From: Hymenobacter psychrophilus
GTDB taxonomy: Bacteria > Bacteroidota > Bacteroidia > Cytophagales > Hymenobacteraceae
Length of the DNA stretch: 64,000 nt
Assembly (NCBI RefSeq): GCF_900107135.1
Contig: NZ_FNOV01000005.1
Location: 1-64,000 of the forward strand
Reading direction: 5' to 3'
The notes under the pieces were generated by a model that made no database searches, had not been told where the DNA came from, and was given only the letters and a program-made list of their open reading frames with translations. Positions 25,771 through 35,194 of the stretch are shown here, in pieces (position 1 is the stretch's first letter; each line of letters opens with the position of its first letter). Position numbers and translations under genes: made by a program.

Positions 25771-26541
25771 ATGCAGTCTCACGAAATCGACTACAAAATC
25801 CTCGGCAACGATATTCAGGTGCTCGAAGTAGAGCTTGACCCCAACGAAACAGTGATTGCCGAAGCCGGGGCCATGGTGTATATGACCGAGGATATTGCCT
25901 TTGAGACCAAAATGGGCGACGGCTCAGAAGTCAATCAGGGCCTGATGGGCAAGTTGTTTTCGGCCGGCTCACGGTTGCTCACGGGCGAGTCGCTGTTCAT
26001 GACGCACTTCACCCACCGTGGTGGTACGGGCAAGGCCCACGTAGCCTTTTCGGCTCCCTATCCCGGCACCATCATCGCCCTCGACCTGCGCGAGTTGCCG
26101 CAGGGCCTGATTGTTCAGAAGGACGGTTTTCTGGCTGCCGCCCGGGGCACCAAGATCAGCCTGCACCTCAATTCCAAGCTGGGAGCGGGCTTTTTCGGGG
26201 GCGAAGGATTCATTCTGCAAAAGATAACCGGCGACGGCAAAGCTTTTGTGCATGCGGGTGGCACCATTATCGAGAAACGCCTTAACAACGAGCTGTTGCG
26301 CGTAGATACCGGTTGCGTGGTAGCCTTCGAGCCGGGCATCGATTTCAGCATCGCCCGCGCCGGCGGCCTGAAATCCATGATTTTTGGGGGCGAAGGGCTG
26401 ATGCTGGCCACATTGCGCGGCACGGGTCGGGTATGGCTGCAGTCGATGCCCGTGAAAAAACTCATCCAGGCCCTGGCCCCGACCAGCGGCAACGCCGGCA
26501 AGGAAAGCGGGGGCTTACTCGGGAGTCTATTCCAGGAGTAG
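25771..26541 (+). CDS. AIM24-family protein (TIGR00266)
   Basis: 256 residues. The all-beta TIGR00266/AIM24 fold is indicated by [63 protein letters not shown] and [16 protein letters not shown]. Mitochondrial AIM24 affects inner-membrane organisation; the bacterial function is not known. No signal peptide. It ends before a 26-bp stem shared with the opposite small gene. Confidence 0.9.
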   Translation: MQSHEIDYKILGNDIQVLEVELDPNETVIAEAGAMVYMTEDIAFETKMGDGSEVNQGLMGKLFSAGSRLLTGESLFMTHFTHRGGTGKAHVAFSAPYPGTIIALDLRELPQGLIVQKDGFLAAARGTKISLHLNSKLGAGFFGGEGFILQKITGDGKAFVHAGGTIIEKRLNNELLRVDTGCVVAFEPGIDFSIARAGGLKSMIFGGEGLMLATLRGTGRVWLQSMPVKKLIQALAPTSGNAGKESGGLLGSLFQE

Positions 26542-26551
26542 GCTAGTACGT

Positions 26552-26609
26552 AGCAGTCGTCGCGCAGCAGCCGGGGTAATGGCACCCCGGCTGCTGCGCG
26601 ACGACTGCT
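26552..26609. terminator. Long bidirectional hairpin
   Basis: A 26-bp perfect stem (26552-26577 with 26584-26609) with a 6-base loop. It lies between convergent genes. T tracts are weak, so it may work as a barrier or RNA-protecting hairpin as well as a terminator. Confidence 0.85.
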
Positions 26610-26627
26610 TTACATTCAACTCGAGAA

Positions 26628-26819
26628 TCAGCCAGCCAGTCCAAAGGCAATAATGCCCAGACTAATCAGCAGCGCTACCATAACTACCCCTAATATGCCA
26701 GCCGTAACGTAGTTGGCACGACTTTCGGCTTTTTTCTCGGCTTCCAGGCGGACATAACTGCCAGAACGCCGACGACGGCGACTGGTAGAAGCAACGGTGG
26801 CAGCTGTAGTAGTAGACAT
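26628..26819 (-). CDS. Small basic single-span membrane protein
   Basis: 63 residues. A Thr/Ala start, an Arg cluster (SRRRRRSG) and one hydrophobic helix near the C-terminus (TAGILGVVMVALLISLGIIAF). No family recognised. It lies alone, next to the strong hairpin at 26552-26609 on its 3' side. The reading frame is clean and codon use is like the neighbours. From 26820 to 27037 I see no gene. Confidence 0.55.
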   Translation of the reverse strand: MSTTTAATVASTSRRRRRSGSYVRLEAEKKAESRANYVTAGILGVVMVALLISLGIIAFGLAG

Positions 26820-27037
26820 GGGCGGGAGTTCAGATGGCAGTTCGGGCGAGAGCGGAGCGAAACATACGCATTTATCTGCTTATAATACAACCAGCAGCCA
26901 TCTGGATAACGCTTGGCAGGATAGGTATGGCTGGGCTTAACTTACGTACCGTAACACCTTAGTGGATTTCTCGTCTTGGCAGCTGCCCATGCAGTTGCCG
27001 ACTTATAATCCTATCCTGCCTTCTGCCGCCTGGCAGC

Positions 27038-27514
27038 TCAATTGCCTGGCGGCACCAAGGGCGTACCAACCCGGATGCCACCCACGTAGAATTCGGAAGG
27101 TAATGGGCGGCCCGTTGTGTCGTAGCAGCGCCATTCACCGAACCAGAAGAACCGGTCAGCGGCGGCCGTAGTCAGGTAACGTGCCTTCCCTCGCTTGGCT
27201 ACCTGACCATTGGGATGATACAGGGTCAGTGTAATAAGGTCGGCGGAGCGGCCGTGAAACCGCTCGGTACGCTCGGGCAGGCCGGTGGCACCGAAATATT
27301 GCCAGCGGCCCACCTCGTGGCCATGGCGGTAGCGGCCCTTGCTAAGCAGGTGTTGCTCCCGGGCATCGAGGTAGCCGCGCCAGGGACCATGCCGCAACTC
27401 GCTTTGGTCGAAACGGTTGCGCGACCAGAACCCAATGGGCGCACGGGCACAGCCGGCGAGGGTACTCAGGACCGCGCCCAACAACAGTAGGCGTAAAAAT
27501 GGAATAAGGAGCAT
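27038..27514 (-). CDS. Lipoprotein with toxin-antitoxin-like YwqK/MORN-type repeats
   Basis: 158 residues. The signal has lipobox TLAGC (Cys about 22). The mature part has short beta-hairpin repeats such as GPWRGYLDAREQHLLSKGRYRHGHEVGRW (about 43-70) and LYHPNGQVAKRGKARY (near 95), like the MORN/YwqK repeat family. The function is unknown; such proteins are common in Bacteroidota. It is upstream of or separate from the GH3 gene, which begins beyond it on the same strand. Confidence 0.72.
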   Translation of the reverse strand: MLLIPFLRLLLLGAVLSTLAGCARAPIGFWSRNRFDQSELRHGPWRGYLDAREQHLLSKGRYRHGHEVGRWQYFGATGLPERTERFHGRSADLITLTLYHPNGQVAKRGKARYLTTAAADRFFWFGEWRCYDTTGRPLPSEFYVGGIRVGTPLVPPGN

Positions 27515-27548
27515 AGCAGGAAAAGAGAAGTCCTGCCGATAATTACAA

Positions 27549-29075
27549 CTAATTATTTAGTTGTGAAAGGATTTCGTCGAGTAACTCGCGGGAATTACTC
27601 AGGCGGGGCACCTTGTGCTGCCCCCCAAGCTTCCCCCGGCTGGCCAACCAGCGCCCAAAGGTGCCGGCCGGGGCCACCGTAAGCGTGGGCAGCGTAAGCG
27701 CCAGGTCGCGGTGGCGCTTGGCGTCGTAATCCGAGTTGAGCTGGCGCAGCGTATCGTCGAGCACGGCTGTGAAGTGGGCGCAGTCGGCGGGCGGGCGGGT
27801 AAATTCGATGAGCCACTGGTGGCTGCCGCGCGAGCTGCCAGGCCCCTCGGCGAAGTAGATGGGCGCGGCCGTGTAGTCGCCGACAGTGGTGTTGGTGGCC
27901 CGGCAGGCAGCGGCCAGGGCGGCGTCGGCATGCTCAATCACCACCTCTTCGCCGAAGGCATTGAGAAAGTGCTTGGTGCGCCCGCAGATGCGGATGCGGT
28001 AGGGCGAAAGGCTGGTGAAGCGCACCGTGTCGCCGATTTTATAGCGCCACAGGCCGGCGTTGGTACTGATGAGCAGCGCGTAGGTACGGCCCAGTTCCAC
28101 TTCATCCAGCCCGATGGCCTGGGGCGCGGCTTCGTCCCACTGGCTCTGGGGCAGAAACTCATAGTAGATGCCGTGGTTGAGCAGCAGCAGCAGGTCTTCG
28201 GAATCCGGTTCGTCCTGCAGGGCCAGGTAGCCCTCGGAGGCATTATAGACTTCGAGGTAGTGCATTTTTGAACTCGGGATGAGCTGGCGGAACAGTTCCC
28301 GATAAGGTCCGAAGGCCACCGCGCCGTGCAGAAACAGGCCCAGCCGGGGCCAGATGGCGTGCAAATTGGTGGTGCCGGCCAGCTGCTGCACCCGGCGCAG
28401 CAGCACAATTATCCAGGTAGGCACGCCAGCCAGCACCCGCACATCGGCCGTTAGTACGTGGCGGGCAATGCGCTCAATCTTCTCCTCCCACTCATCCAGC
28501 AACGCCAGCTCCAGCGGCGGGGTCCGGATGAATTCGGCCCAGGCGGGCAGGTTCTGCATAATAACGGCCGACACGTCGCCGGCCCGCGAATCGGGGGCTT
28601 CGGGACGGAGCGGATTGGGGCCGTGGGTGCCACCAAGCGACAGGGTTTTGCCCCCCAATACATCGTAGTCGGGGTAGTGCAGGGTGGCCAGGGCCGTCAT
28701 GTCGCGGCCGGCGCGGTAGTGGCCCTCGTGCAGCGACTCGCGGGTGACGGGGATGTACTTGCTGCGGGCATTGGTGGTACCACTGCTCTTGGCAAACCAC
28801 TGCACCCGGCCGGGCCAGAGCACATCGGCCTCGCCCAGCAGCACCCGCTCCAGCTGCGGATACAGCTCCTCATAGCTGCTCACGGGTACACGCTGGGCAA
28901 ACTCGCGGGCCGAGGGCGCGTCGGCGTAGCCGTAGCGGCGGCCCCAGTCGGTGGCGCGGGCCGTGCGCAACAGGTCCTGGCGCAACTGCTGCTGCACCTC
29001 GTGGGGGTGGCGACGGAAATGCTCGATGCTGGCCAGCCGGCGCTGCACGGCCCAGGTCAGAACAGTGCCAATCAT
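27549..29075 (-). CDS. GH3 auxin-responsive-promoter family protein (acyl-adenylase-like)
   Basis: 508 residues, the full length of bacterial GH3-family proteins. Visible are the ATP-binding FAKSSGTTNARSKYIPVT, YNASEGYLALQDE, YALLISTNAGLWRYKIGDTVRF and GEEVVIEHADAAL. Plant members adenylate carboxylates and join them to amino acids; the bacterial substrate is not known. The ATP and carboxylate regions look intact, so an active acyl-adenylating enzyme is likely. It is followed on the minus strand by the YwqK-like lipoprotein, with 34 bases between. Confidence 0.88.
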   Translation of the reverse strand: MIGTVLTWAVQRRLASIEHFRRHPHEVQQQLRQDLLRTARATDWGRRYGYADAPSAREFAQRVPVSSYEELYPQLERVLLGEADVLWPGRVQWFAKSSGTTNARSKYIPVTRESLHEGHYRAGRDMTALATLHYPDYDVLGGKTLSLGGTHGPNPLRPEAPDSRAGDVSAVIMQNLPAWAEFIRTPPLELALLDEWEEKIERIARHVLTADVRVLAGVPTWIIVLLRRVQQLAGTTNLHAIWPRLGLFLHGAVAFGPYRELFRQLIPSSKMHYLEVYNASEGYLALQDEPDSEDLLLLLNHGIYYEFLPQSQWDEAAPQAIGLDEVELGRTYALLISTNAGLWRYKIGDTVRFTSLSPYRIRICGRTKHFLNAFGEEVVIEHADAALAAACRATNTTVGDYTAAPIYFAEGPGSSRGSHQWLIEFTRPPADCAHFTAVLDDTLRQLNSDYDAKRHRDLALTLPTLTVAPAGTFGRWLASRGKLGGQHKVPRLSNSRELLDEILSQLNN

Positions 29076-29125
29076 TGGTTGTGCTTAGTGCTTCGTTATT
29101 AGAGCCTAGTTGATAGTAGTTGGCG

Positions 29126-29165
29126 GCTAGTTGTCAGTTGCTAGTTGTCAGTTGCTAGTTGTCAG
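29126..29165. repeat. 14-base tandem repeat, about 2.9 copies
   Basis: The unit GCTAGTTGTCAGTT begins at 29126, 29140 and 29154. It lies in the gap between GH3 and the palindrome at 29171. No gene is seen from 29076 to 29318. Confidence 0.8.
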
Positions 29166-29170
29166 CAAAG

Positions 29171-29274
29171 AACGTCATTCAGCGCGAAGCGAAGAATCTC
29201 GCATGCCACAGTATTCCTGCTATCAGGTTATACCATTGCACGCGAGATTCTTCGCTTCGCTCTGCATGACGTTC
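29171..29274. repeat. GTCAT palindromic repeat
   Basis: Arms of about 32 bases with two mismatches begin AACGTCATTCAGCGCG and end TGCATGACGTT, with the AAGCGAAGAATCTCGC core. Same family as 59245 and 59660. Confidence 0.85.
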
Positions 29275-29318
29275 CCCCAAATCCTAAGCACTAGCACCGA
29301 CGCACTAAGCTCTATTGA

Positions 29319-30050
29319 TCAGACTTTCCGCTTCAACTCAAAATGCTTGCCCAGGTACACGCGGCGCACCATTTCGTCGGCGGCTAATTCTTCGGCGGTG
29401 CCGGCTTTCAGTAGCTTCCCTTCGAAGAGCAGGTAGGCGCGGTCGACGATACTCAGGGTTTCTTGCACGTTGTGGTCGGTGATAAGAATGCCGATGTTCT
29501 TGTGCTTGAGCTTGGACACGATGCCCTGTATTTCCTCCACCGCAATCGGGTCGACGCCGGCGAAGGGCTCGTCGAGCAGCACAAACTTGGGGTCGACGGC
29601 CAGAGCGCGGGCAATTTCGGTGCGCCGCCGCTCGCCGCCGCTCAGTACCCGGCCCAGGTTTTTGCGCACATGGGTCAGGCTGAATTCGTTGAGCAACTCC
29701 TCCACCTTGTCGCGCTGGGCCTGCTTGGGCATGTCAGTCATCTGAAGCACCGACAGCACATTTTCCTCCACCGTCAGGTCGCGGAACACCGACGCCTCCT
29801 GGGCCAGGTAGCCGATACCGAGGCGGGCGCGCTGGTAAATGGGCAGCTTGGTGATGTCGCGGTCATCCAGAAATACCTTGCCCGCGTTGGGCTTCACCAT
29901 GCCCACCGTCATGTAGAACGAGGTGGTTTTGCCCGCCCCGTTGGGCCCGAGCAGCCCCACAATTTCGCCCTGCTCTACGTGCAGGCTCATGTCGTTGACC
30001 ACCGTGCGGGCCTTGTACTTCTTTACCAGGTGTTCAGCGCGGAGTATCAT
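29319..30050 (-). CDS. lptB: LPS export ABC transporter ATP-binding protein
   Basis: 243 residues from the ATG at 30050 ([20 protein letters not shown]). Walker A is [10 protein letters not shown], the signature [17 protein letters not shown] and Walker [14 protein letters not shown]. The [19 protein letters not shown] segment is typical of LptB. It powers the LptB2FGC transporter that moves LPS from the inner membrane; lptC is at 39881. An upstream ATG at 30131 lies in a repeat and upstream of the -7 box at 30090-30097, so it is rejected. Confidence 0.95.
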   Translation of the reverse strand: MILRAEHLVKKYKARTVVNDMSLHVEQGEIVGLLGPNGAGKTTSFYMTVGMVKPNAGKVFLDDRDITKLPIYQRARLGIGYLAQEASVFRDLTVEENVLSVLQMTDMPKQAQRDKVEELLNEFSLTHVRKNLGRVLSGGERRRTEIARALAVDPKFVLLDEPFAGVDPIAVEEIQGIVSKLKHKNIGILITDHNVQETLSIVDRAYLLFEGKLLKAGTAEELAADEMVRRVYLGKHFELKRKV

Positions 30051-30089
30051 CGGGGGAGGAATGTGTGAACGGATGATGAGGAGAATAGG

Positions 30090-30097
30090 CAAAGGTA
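30090..30097 (-). promoter_or_regulatory. Putative -7 box for lptB
   Basis: Minus-strand TACCTTTG lies 40 bases upstream of the lptB start and abuts the palindrome that begins at 30098. Confidence 0.45.
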
Positions 30098-30201
30098 CTG
30101 TCATCCTGAGCGGAGCGAAGGATCCTCTCACGCTAGAACAAGTCGCAGCAACGAGTGCCGTTCTTACGCGCGAAGATCCTTCGCTCCGCTCAGGATGACA
30201 G
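30098..30201. repeat. GTCAT palindromic repeat (GTCATCCTGAGCGGAGCG type)
   Basis: Perfect 27-bp arms at 30098-30124 and 30175-30201. Lies between lptB and the M61 peptidase gene. Confidence 0.9.
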
Positions 30202-30211
30202 GTTCTTCTCC

Positions 30212-32050
30212 TTACCCTTTCAGCAGCGCGTTCTGGAGCTGCTGCTGGGCGGGCGTGGCGGTTGGCACAGTTTCGACCAGGTTTTTCACTTCTACCTCGA
30301 ACTCGCGCGGCACGGCCTCGCGCTCCTGCACCGGGCCTTTGCCCTGCCGAAACTTGAGGCGCACGGCGGCCGCCGTGGCGGGCTCTACCAAGGGGCGCAG
30401 CAGCTGCTCGGCGTTCTGCATGGTCAGGGCCTGACCGTCCACGGCCACAATAACGTCACCCTCGGCTACGCCAAAGACGTTCTGGTCGGCCTGGGTTTGG
30501 GCGGCCCGGAACTGGTCCAGGCTCTGGTCGTAGGCGAAACCGAGCTTGCCGAACGCCTGGATGCGCGCCGGGGCCGTGGGCTGGTAGCGCCAGCCCATCT
30601 TGCCGAAGTACTCGGCCAGCGGCAGCGGCTCGGCGCCCTGCACGTAGCGGCGGAAGAACGTGCCGATTTCGGGGTTGGTGAGGGCCACGATTTCGGGGAT
30701 GAGCGCGTCGTCGTCGAACGAGCGGGTGGGGCCGTACTTCTCACGCAGGGCCAGCAGCACGTCGCGCAGGCTCTGGCGGCCCTGGCTCAGCTCGCGCAAC
30801 CGGATATCAAGCAGCAAGCCCAGCAGTGCGCCTTTGTTGTACACGTTTTCATACATGTCCTTGTAGGGCGGCTCCAAGATGCGCTTGCTCATCTCGGTAA
30901 ACGAAACCGGCGGGCCGTAGGTGTCGGCCTTATCAATTTTGCCCTTCATGCGCGCCTGAAACTCAGCGGGCGAAATCAGGCCGGCCTGCACCTGCACCTG
31001 CTGGGCTACGTACTCGGTTATGCCCTCGTACAGCCACAGGTGCTGCGACATTTTGGGGTTGCGGAAGTCGAAGTCGCCGATTTCGCGCGAGTGGATGTTG
31101 AGCGGGGCCAGCATGTGCAGAAACTCGTGCGAGGCCACCTCCAGCACCATGCTCTGCAGCCGGGCGGGGTCGGGTATTTCGGGCAGGAAGTAGAGCGAGG
31201 AGTAGCTGTGCTCCATGGCGCCGTAGCCGCCCTTTTCGCTGCTGAGCGGCGAATTCAGGCTGGGGAAGTAGAACAGAAACTGGTAGCGCGGCACCGGCAT
31301 CTGGCCAAAATACGTGGTCAGCGCCTCCGACATCGGCCGCAGCATCCGGCTCAGGTCGGCCGCCTTCACGGCCCCGGTTTCCGACAGCACCGCCACCGAA
31401 ATGCGGGCCCCGCCGGTACTGAAGCTGGCCGTATCGGGCCGGGCGTAGAATACGGGGCCGTCGGCCAGCGTCACGTAGTCGGGCGCCGTGAGCACGTCGC
31501 GGGTGGCCGACACGCGGCGCACGGGCAGCGCGGTGGCGCCATACAGATCGGCGGGCTTGTCAACGGTTACCTCGTAGGGCTGCAGCTTGTAGCCCTCGAA
31601 GTAGCCGTAGAAACCGTAGTGATTGAGTGTGAGGTTGCGACCGGCGTCGATGTTGGTGCCGCCGGGCTGGAAGATGAACTGGTCGTCCTGCTTGGCATCC
31701 CAGGTGTCATCGACCAGATATTCGAGGCGGGCCAGTTGCCGGGCGTTGCTGATGACGAACAGGTTGGGGCCGTCGTTACGTACTTTCAGGACCTTGCCGT
31801 TCTTATCGAAGGCCTTGAAGCTGGTGATGAAGCGGCCATAGTCCTTTTTGGAGTACGAGCCGGGCACCACCGAGGGCATCACGTATGTGGCCTGCTCCTC
31901 CTGCATAATGGGCGTCTGGATAACCACTTTCACCCGGTCGTTGGCTACGTGAGCGAAATCGAGGTTGACGCGGTACCCGGCGGGCTGCTGGGCCAGGGCC
32001 GCAGTGGCAGCCGTTAGGGTCAGGCCAAGGGCCAGGGGAAGGAATTTCAT
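30212..32050 (-). CDS. M61-family peptidase with PDZ domain
   Basis: 612 residues. The signal peptide ([21 protein letters not shown]) is followed by a beta-rich N-domain. The gluzincin motif HEFLH and a downstream Glu lie in [20 protein letters not shown] and [18 protein letters not shown] domain near 500-580 contains [19 protein letters not shown]. This is the glycyl-aminopeptidase (M61) family, exported to the periplasm. It is an isolated gene between palindromic repeats on both sides (30098 and 32100). The substrate is unknown. Confidence 0.92.
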   Translation of the reverse strand: MKFLPLALGLTLTAATAALAQQPAGYRVNLDFAHVANDRVKVVIQTPIMQEEQATYVMPSVVPGSYSKKDYGRFITSFKAFDKNGKVLKVRNDGPNLFVISNARQLARLEYLVDDTWDAKQDDQFIFQPGGTNIDAGRNLTLNHYGFYGYFEGYKLQPYEVTVDKPADLYGATALPVRRVSATRDVLTAPDYVTLADGPVFYARPDTASFSTGGARISVAVLSETGAVKAADLSRMLRPMSEALTTYFGQMPVPRYQFLFYFPSLNSPLSSEKGGYGAMEHSYSSLYFLPEIPDPARLQSMVLEVASHEFLHMLAPLNIHSREIGDFDFRNPKMSQHLWLYEGITEYVAQQVQVQAGLISPAEFQARMKGKIDKADTYGPPVSFTEMSKRILEPPYKDMYENVYNKGALLGLLLDIRLRELSQGRQSLRDVLLALREKYGPTRSFDDDALIPEIVALTNPEIGTFFRRYVQGAEPLPLAEYFGKMGWRYQPTAPARIQAFGKLGFAYDQSLDQFRAAQTQADQNVFGVAEGDVIVAVDGQALTMQNAEQLLRPLVEPATAAAVRLKFRQGKGPVQEREAVPREFEVEVKNLVETVPTATPAQQQLQNALLKG

Positions 32051-32099
32051 ATAGCAAATAGAGTGATAGGCTAACGCCCTGACGAAGGTACGTAGTGTA

Positions 32100-32136
32100 G
32101 GAACGTCATTCTTCGCTTTGCTCTGAATGACGTTCC
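32100..32136. repeat. Short GTCAT palindrome
   Basis: Arms GGAACGTCATTC and GAATGACGTTCC flank a 13-base loop. It looks like a deleted copy of the larger family. Confidence 0.7.
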
Positions 32137-32189
32137 TTTACACCCTTCCTCGCTTGCCGCTTGTGGCTGACAGCTTGTAGCTCCAACAT

Positions 32190-32549
32190 ATGAATCTAAA
32201 AGAAACCGGCCGTCTGCTGCTGGCCCTGTTTTTCCTCACGGCGGGTATTATGCACTTTTTACGGCCCGACGGGTTCGTGCGCATCGTGCCGCCTTACCTG
32301 CCCCACCCGCTGCTGCTGGTGCAGCTTAGCGGCGCCGCTGAAATAGCCGGGGCGCTGGGTTTGCTGGTGCCCGCTACCCGCCGCTGGGCCGCCTGGGGCC
32401 TCATAGCGCTGCTCGTAGCCGTGTTTCCGGCCAACGTGTACATGCTGCAAAGCCACGGCGCCGGCCTAACTGTTCCCGAATGGGCGCTCTGGCTGCGCCT
32501 ACCACTGCAGCTGGTGCTGATAGCCTGGGTATGGTGGGTACGGCGGTGA
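32190..32549 (+). CDS. DoxX-family membrane protein
   Basis: 119 residues with four membrane helices. Motifs include FFLTAGIMHFLRPDGFVRIVP and AEIAGALGLLVPATRRWA, typical of the DoxX/SURF4-like family. The role is not well defined; relatives take part in thiol or quinone-linked redox homeostasis. It is a single gene; the hypothetical at 32708 follows after about 158 bases. Confidence 0.88.
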   Translation: MNLKETGRLLLALFFLTAGIMHFLRPDGFVRIVPPYLPHPLLLVQLSGAAEIAGALGLLVPATRRWAAWGLIALLVAVFPANVYMLQSHGAGLTVPEWALWLRLPLQLVLIAWVWWVRR

Positions 32550-32707
32550 GGTAGGGATAAAATTCAGTTATAGCGTTTTTTATCTATTTATCTGTCAATA
32601 AATTGGCTGATTCTGCCAGTTGCGAGCCGCTGGCATGGGCAGAAACGGCGCTTTTTTTGTAGCGGCGCAGTTCGCATTTATCTGCCGCCCTTTTTCTCCA
32701 TTTATCT

Positions 32708-33196
32708 ATGATTTCCAAAGCTCTACTCTTCGGGCTGCTCCTATTGGGGTCGTTTCATTCTTCTGCTCAGGTGGTTACGGATGCCCCCCGCACCACCGCT
32801 GCCCGCGACTCGTTGCTGCAGGCAGCCACCGCGTTTCGGGCGCGACTTGAGTCCCAGACCAGCCGCATTAAAACCCAGACCCCGCGGGCAGGCAAGCGGC
32901 GGCAACGCCTCACGGGCTACGCCGCAGGAGACACTAAACGACCTCTCTGGGAAATTAAGCGGGTATTTTTCTTCAATGGGAATATCGAAGAAGCATTCAT
33001 CGCCTATACCTACGGCACGAAAAGCATGCAGCAGCGCACCGTGAATGGACAGCTCACCTATCTACGGCTGGACTACAGCACCGGCAAAGCAGCCGGCGCG
33101 GCATCCGCTCAGGCCGTTGAATATGGCGAGTATCTGCCTGATACTTATTTGCGCTGGAAGAAGACCCAATACGTCCTACCCACCACGATAAAGTAG
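32708..33196 (+). CDS. Hypothetical exported protein
   Basis: 162 residues with a cleavable signal peptide (MISKALLFGLLLLGSFHSSAQ). The mature part is Ala/Arg/Thr-rich and later contains IKRVFFFNGNIEEAFIAYTYG and VEYGEYLPDTYLRWKKTQYV. No family recognised. It is expected in the periplasm. It ends before the 17-bp stem that terminates convergent recJ. Confidence 0.62.
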   Translation: MISKALLFGLLLLGSFHSSAQVVTDAPRTTAARDSLLQAATAFRARLESQTSRIKTQTPRAGKRRQRLTGYAAGDTKRPLWEIKRVFFFNGNIEEAFIAYTYGTKSMQQRTVNGQLTYLRLDYSTGKAAGAASAQAVEYGEYLPDTYLRWKKTQYVLPTTIK

Positions 33197-33260
33197 GACC
33201 TGCGCAGCTAGCCGCCTGAGTAGGCCATTTTCACTCACGTACTGCTTGGCCCAGCAAAAT

Positions 33261-33317
33261 GAGGCGGCCGAACGACTAACCTGCAGCAACGCTCCAGAGT
33301 AGTCGTTCGGCCGCCTC
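33261..33317. terminator. Bidirectional terminator between 32708 gene and recJ
   Basis: A 17-bp stem GAGGCGGCCGAACGACT (33261-33277) with 33301-33317 and a 23-base loop. Confidence 0.75.
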
Positions 33318-33328
33318 GTTTCGTCAAT

Positions 33329-35098
33329 TCAACCAGCTTCCTGACTACTGGCCACTTCAGCCACCAAATCGCTTTCCCAGCGGATATCCTTCAACTTCAG
33401 TTGCAAGGACTTCACACCGCGGTACTCATTGATTTCCACGTTGTAGCAGGCGCTGAACGGCTCGCCCCCCTGGATGCGCTCCAGATGGTCGCCCATGCCG
33501 AAGCCAATGGCTTCGAGGCGGTGGCGGCCCCCGTCCTGGGTGAGGGCGATTTTGAGGTGGGAGTTGCCCACGATGCGCGCCGAGTCGGGGGCGGCGGTTA
33601 CGTTTTCGGAGGCGAACACCGGGTTGGCGTTGCCGGGGCCAAAGGGTTCCATCTGGCTCAGCAGCTTGTAGAATGAGGGCGTAATGTCGCTGAGGGCAAT
33701 GGTGCAGTCGATATCGACGGGCGGAATGAGCTGCTCGGGCCGGATGCGGCCGGCCACAATGCGTTCGAACTTCTCCTGGAACAGCGTCACGTTTTCGAGC
33801 GGCATGGTGAGGCCGGCGGCGTACATGTGGCCCCCATATTGGTCGAGCAGTTCGGCGCACTCCTCAATGGCCTGGTGCACATCAAAGCCCACCACCGAGC
33901 GGGCCGAGCCAGTGGCTTTGCCGTTGCTCTCGGTGAGGATGATGGTAGGCCGGTAATACTTGTCGATGCAGCGCGAGGCCACAATGCCCACCACGCCCTT
34001 GTGCCAGTCCGGCTTGAAAAGCACGGTGCTGCTGGCGGTTTGCAGCGCAGCATCGTCCTCAATCATGGCCAGTGCCTCCCTCGCAACGATGGTATCGACG
34101 CCGCGGCGTTCCTGATTGGTCTTGTCGACTACGCCGGCCTTTTCCTTGGCCTGTTCGGCGCTGTCGGCCAGCAGCATGGCCACGGCGCGCTTGGCGTCGC
34201 CCATGCGGCCGGCGGCATTGATGCGGGGCGAGAAGCCGAATACCAGGCTGGTGATGCTCAGCTCGGTGTTGCCCAGACCAGCCAGCTCGCGCAGGGCCTC
34301 GAAACCGGGCCGCTGGGCCCGGGCGCGGTCATTGAGCAGGCGCAGGCCGTGGAAAGCCAGCGTGCGGTTCTCGCCGTAAATGGGCACAATGTCGGCCGCG
34401 ATGCTCACGGCTACCAGGTCCAGCAACTCGTAGAGGTCGTCTTCGGGCAGGCCCTGGTGCTCGGTGAAGGCCTGCATCAGCTTGAAGCCCACGCCGCAGC
34501 CGCACAGCTCCTTGAACGGGTATTCGCAGTCGGCCCGCTTGGGGTCGAGCACGGCCACGGCAGCCGGCAGCTCGGCGCCCGGCAAGTGGTGGTCGCAGAT
34601 GATAAAGTCCACGCCCAGTTCATTAGCGTAGGCCACCTTGTCCACCGATTTCACCCCGCAGTCGAGGGCAATGATGAGCTGGAAGTCGTTCTCCTTCGCG
34701 AAATCAATACCCGCCTCCGACACGCCGTAGCCCTCCTTGTAGCGGTCGGGAATGTAGTACTCGATGCGAGCCGGCCCGAAAAACCGGAGCAGGTAGCTAT
34801 AGACCAGCGCCACCGAGGTTGTGCCGTCCACGTCGTAGTCGCCATACACCAGTACCCGCTCGCCCCCATGCAGCGCCTGCACGAGGCGGGCCACGGCGCG
34901 GTCCATGTCGCGCATCAGCAGCGGGTCGTGCAGCTGGGTAAGGTCGGGCCGGAAGTAGGCCCGGGCCAGCTCGAAAGTACCGATTTCACGCTGGCACAGC
35001 AGCCGCACAATGGCCTCGTTCACGCGCAACGCCTCGGTCAGGTGCGCCACCTGCGCCGCCTCGGGTGCCGGCTTGCGAATCCATCGTTTCTCTAGCAT
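33329..35098 (-). CDS. recJ: Single-stranded-DNA-specific exonuclease RecJ
   Basis: 589 residues. DHH-family motifs are VLVYGDYDVDGTTS (motif I), FIICDHHLPG (DHH) and the DHHA1-type GGHMYAAGL. It degrades ssDNA 5' to 3' in recombination and mismatch repair. A -7 box TACTTTTG lies at 35142-35149 on the minus strand. The upstream neighbour on the same strand is the TPR gene at 35195; 96 bases separate them. Motifs and length are intact. Confidence 0.96.
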   Translation of the reverse strand: MLEKRWIRKPAPEAAQVAHLTEALRVNEAIVRLLCQREIGTFELARAYFRPDLTQLHDPLLMRDMDRAVARLVQALHGGERVLVYGDYDVDGTTSVALVYSYLLRFFGPARIEYYIPDRYKEGYGVSEAGIDFAKENDFQLIIALDCGVKSVDKVAYANELGVDFIICDHHLPGAELPAAVAVLDPKRADCEYPFKELCGCGVGFKLMQAFTEHQGLPEDDLYELLDLVAVSIAADIVPIYGENRTLAFHGLRLLNDRARAQRPGFEALRELAGLGNTELSITSLVFGFSPRINAAGRMGDAKRAVAMLLADSAEQAKEKAGVVDKTNQERRGVDTIVAREALAMIEDDAALQTASSTVLFKPDWHKGVVGIVASRCIDKYYRPTIILTESNGKATGSARSVVGFDVHQAIEECAELLDQYGGHMYAAGLTMPLENVTLFQEKFERIVAGRIRPEQLIPPVDIDCTIALSDITPSFYKLLSQMEPFGPGNANPVFASENVTAAPDSARIVGNSHLKIALTQDGGRHRLEAIGFGMGDHLERIQGGEPFSACYNVEINEYRGVKSLQLKLKDIRWESDLVAEVASSQEAG

Positions 35099-35141
35099 CG
35101 TTGCAGCGGGTAATAAACAGACCGTGAAAGCAGGCCTTCTT

Positions 35142-35149
35142 CAAAAGTA
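35142..35149 (-). promoter_or_regulatory. Putative -7 box for recJ
   Basis: Minus-strand TACTTTTG lies 44 bases upstream of the recJ start. No TTG at the usual spacing. Confidence 0.45.
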
Positions 35150-35194
35150 CCCAAACGACCACAGAGTAGCACGAATCCGGTCGAATTCCTAGTC

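Noticed and set aside
30155..32017. 620-residue plus-strand frame opposite the M61 peptidase
   Set aside because: Antisense shadow; the minus strand has the signal peptide, HEFLH and PDZ motifs.
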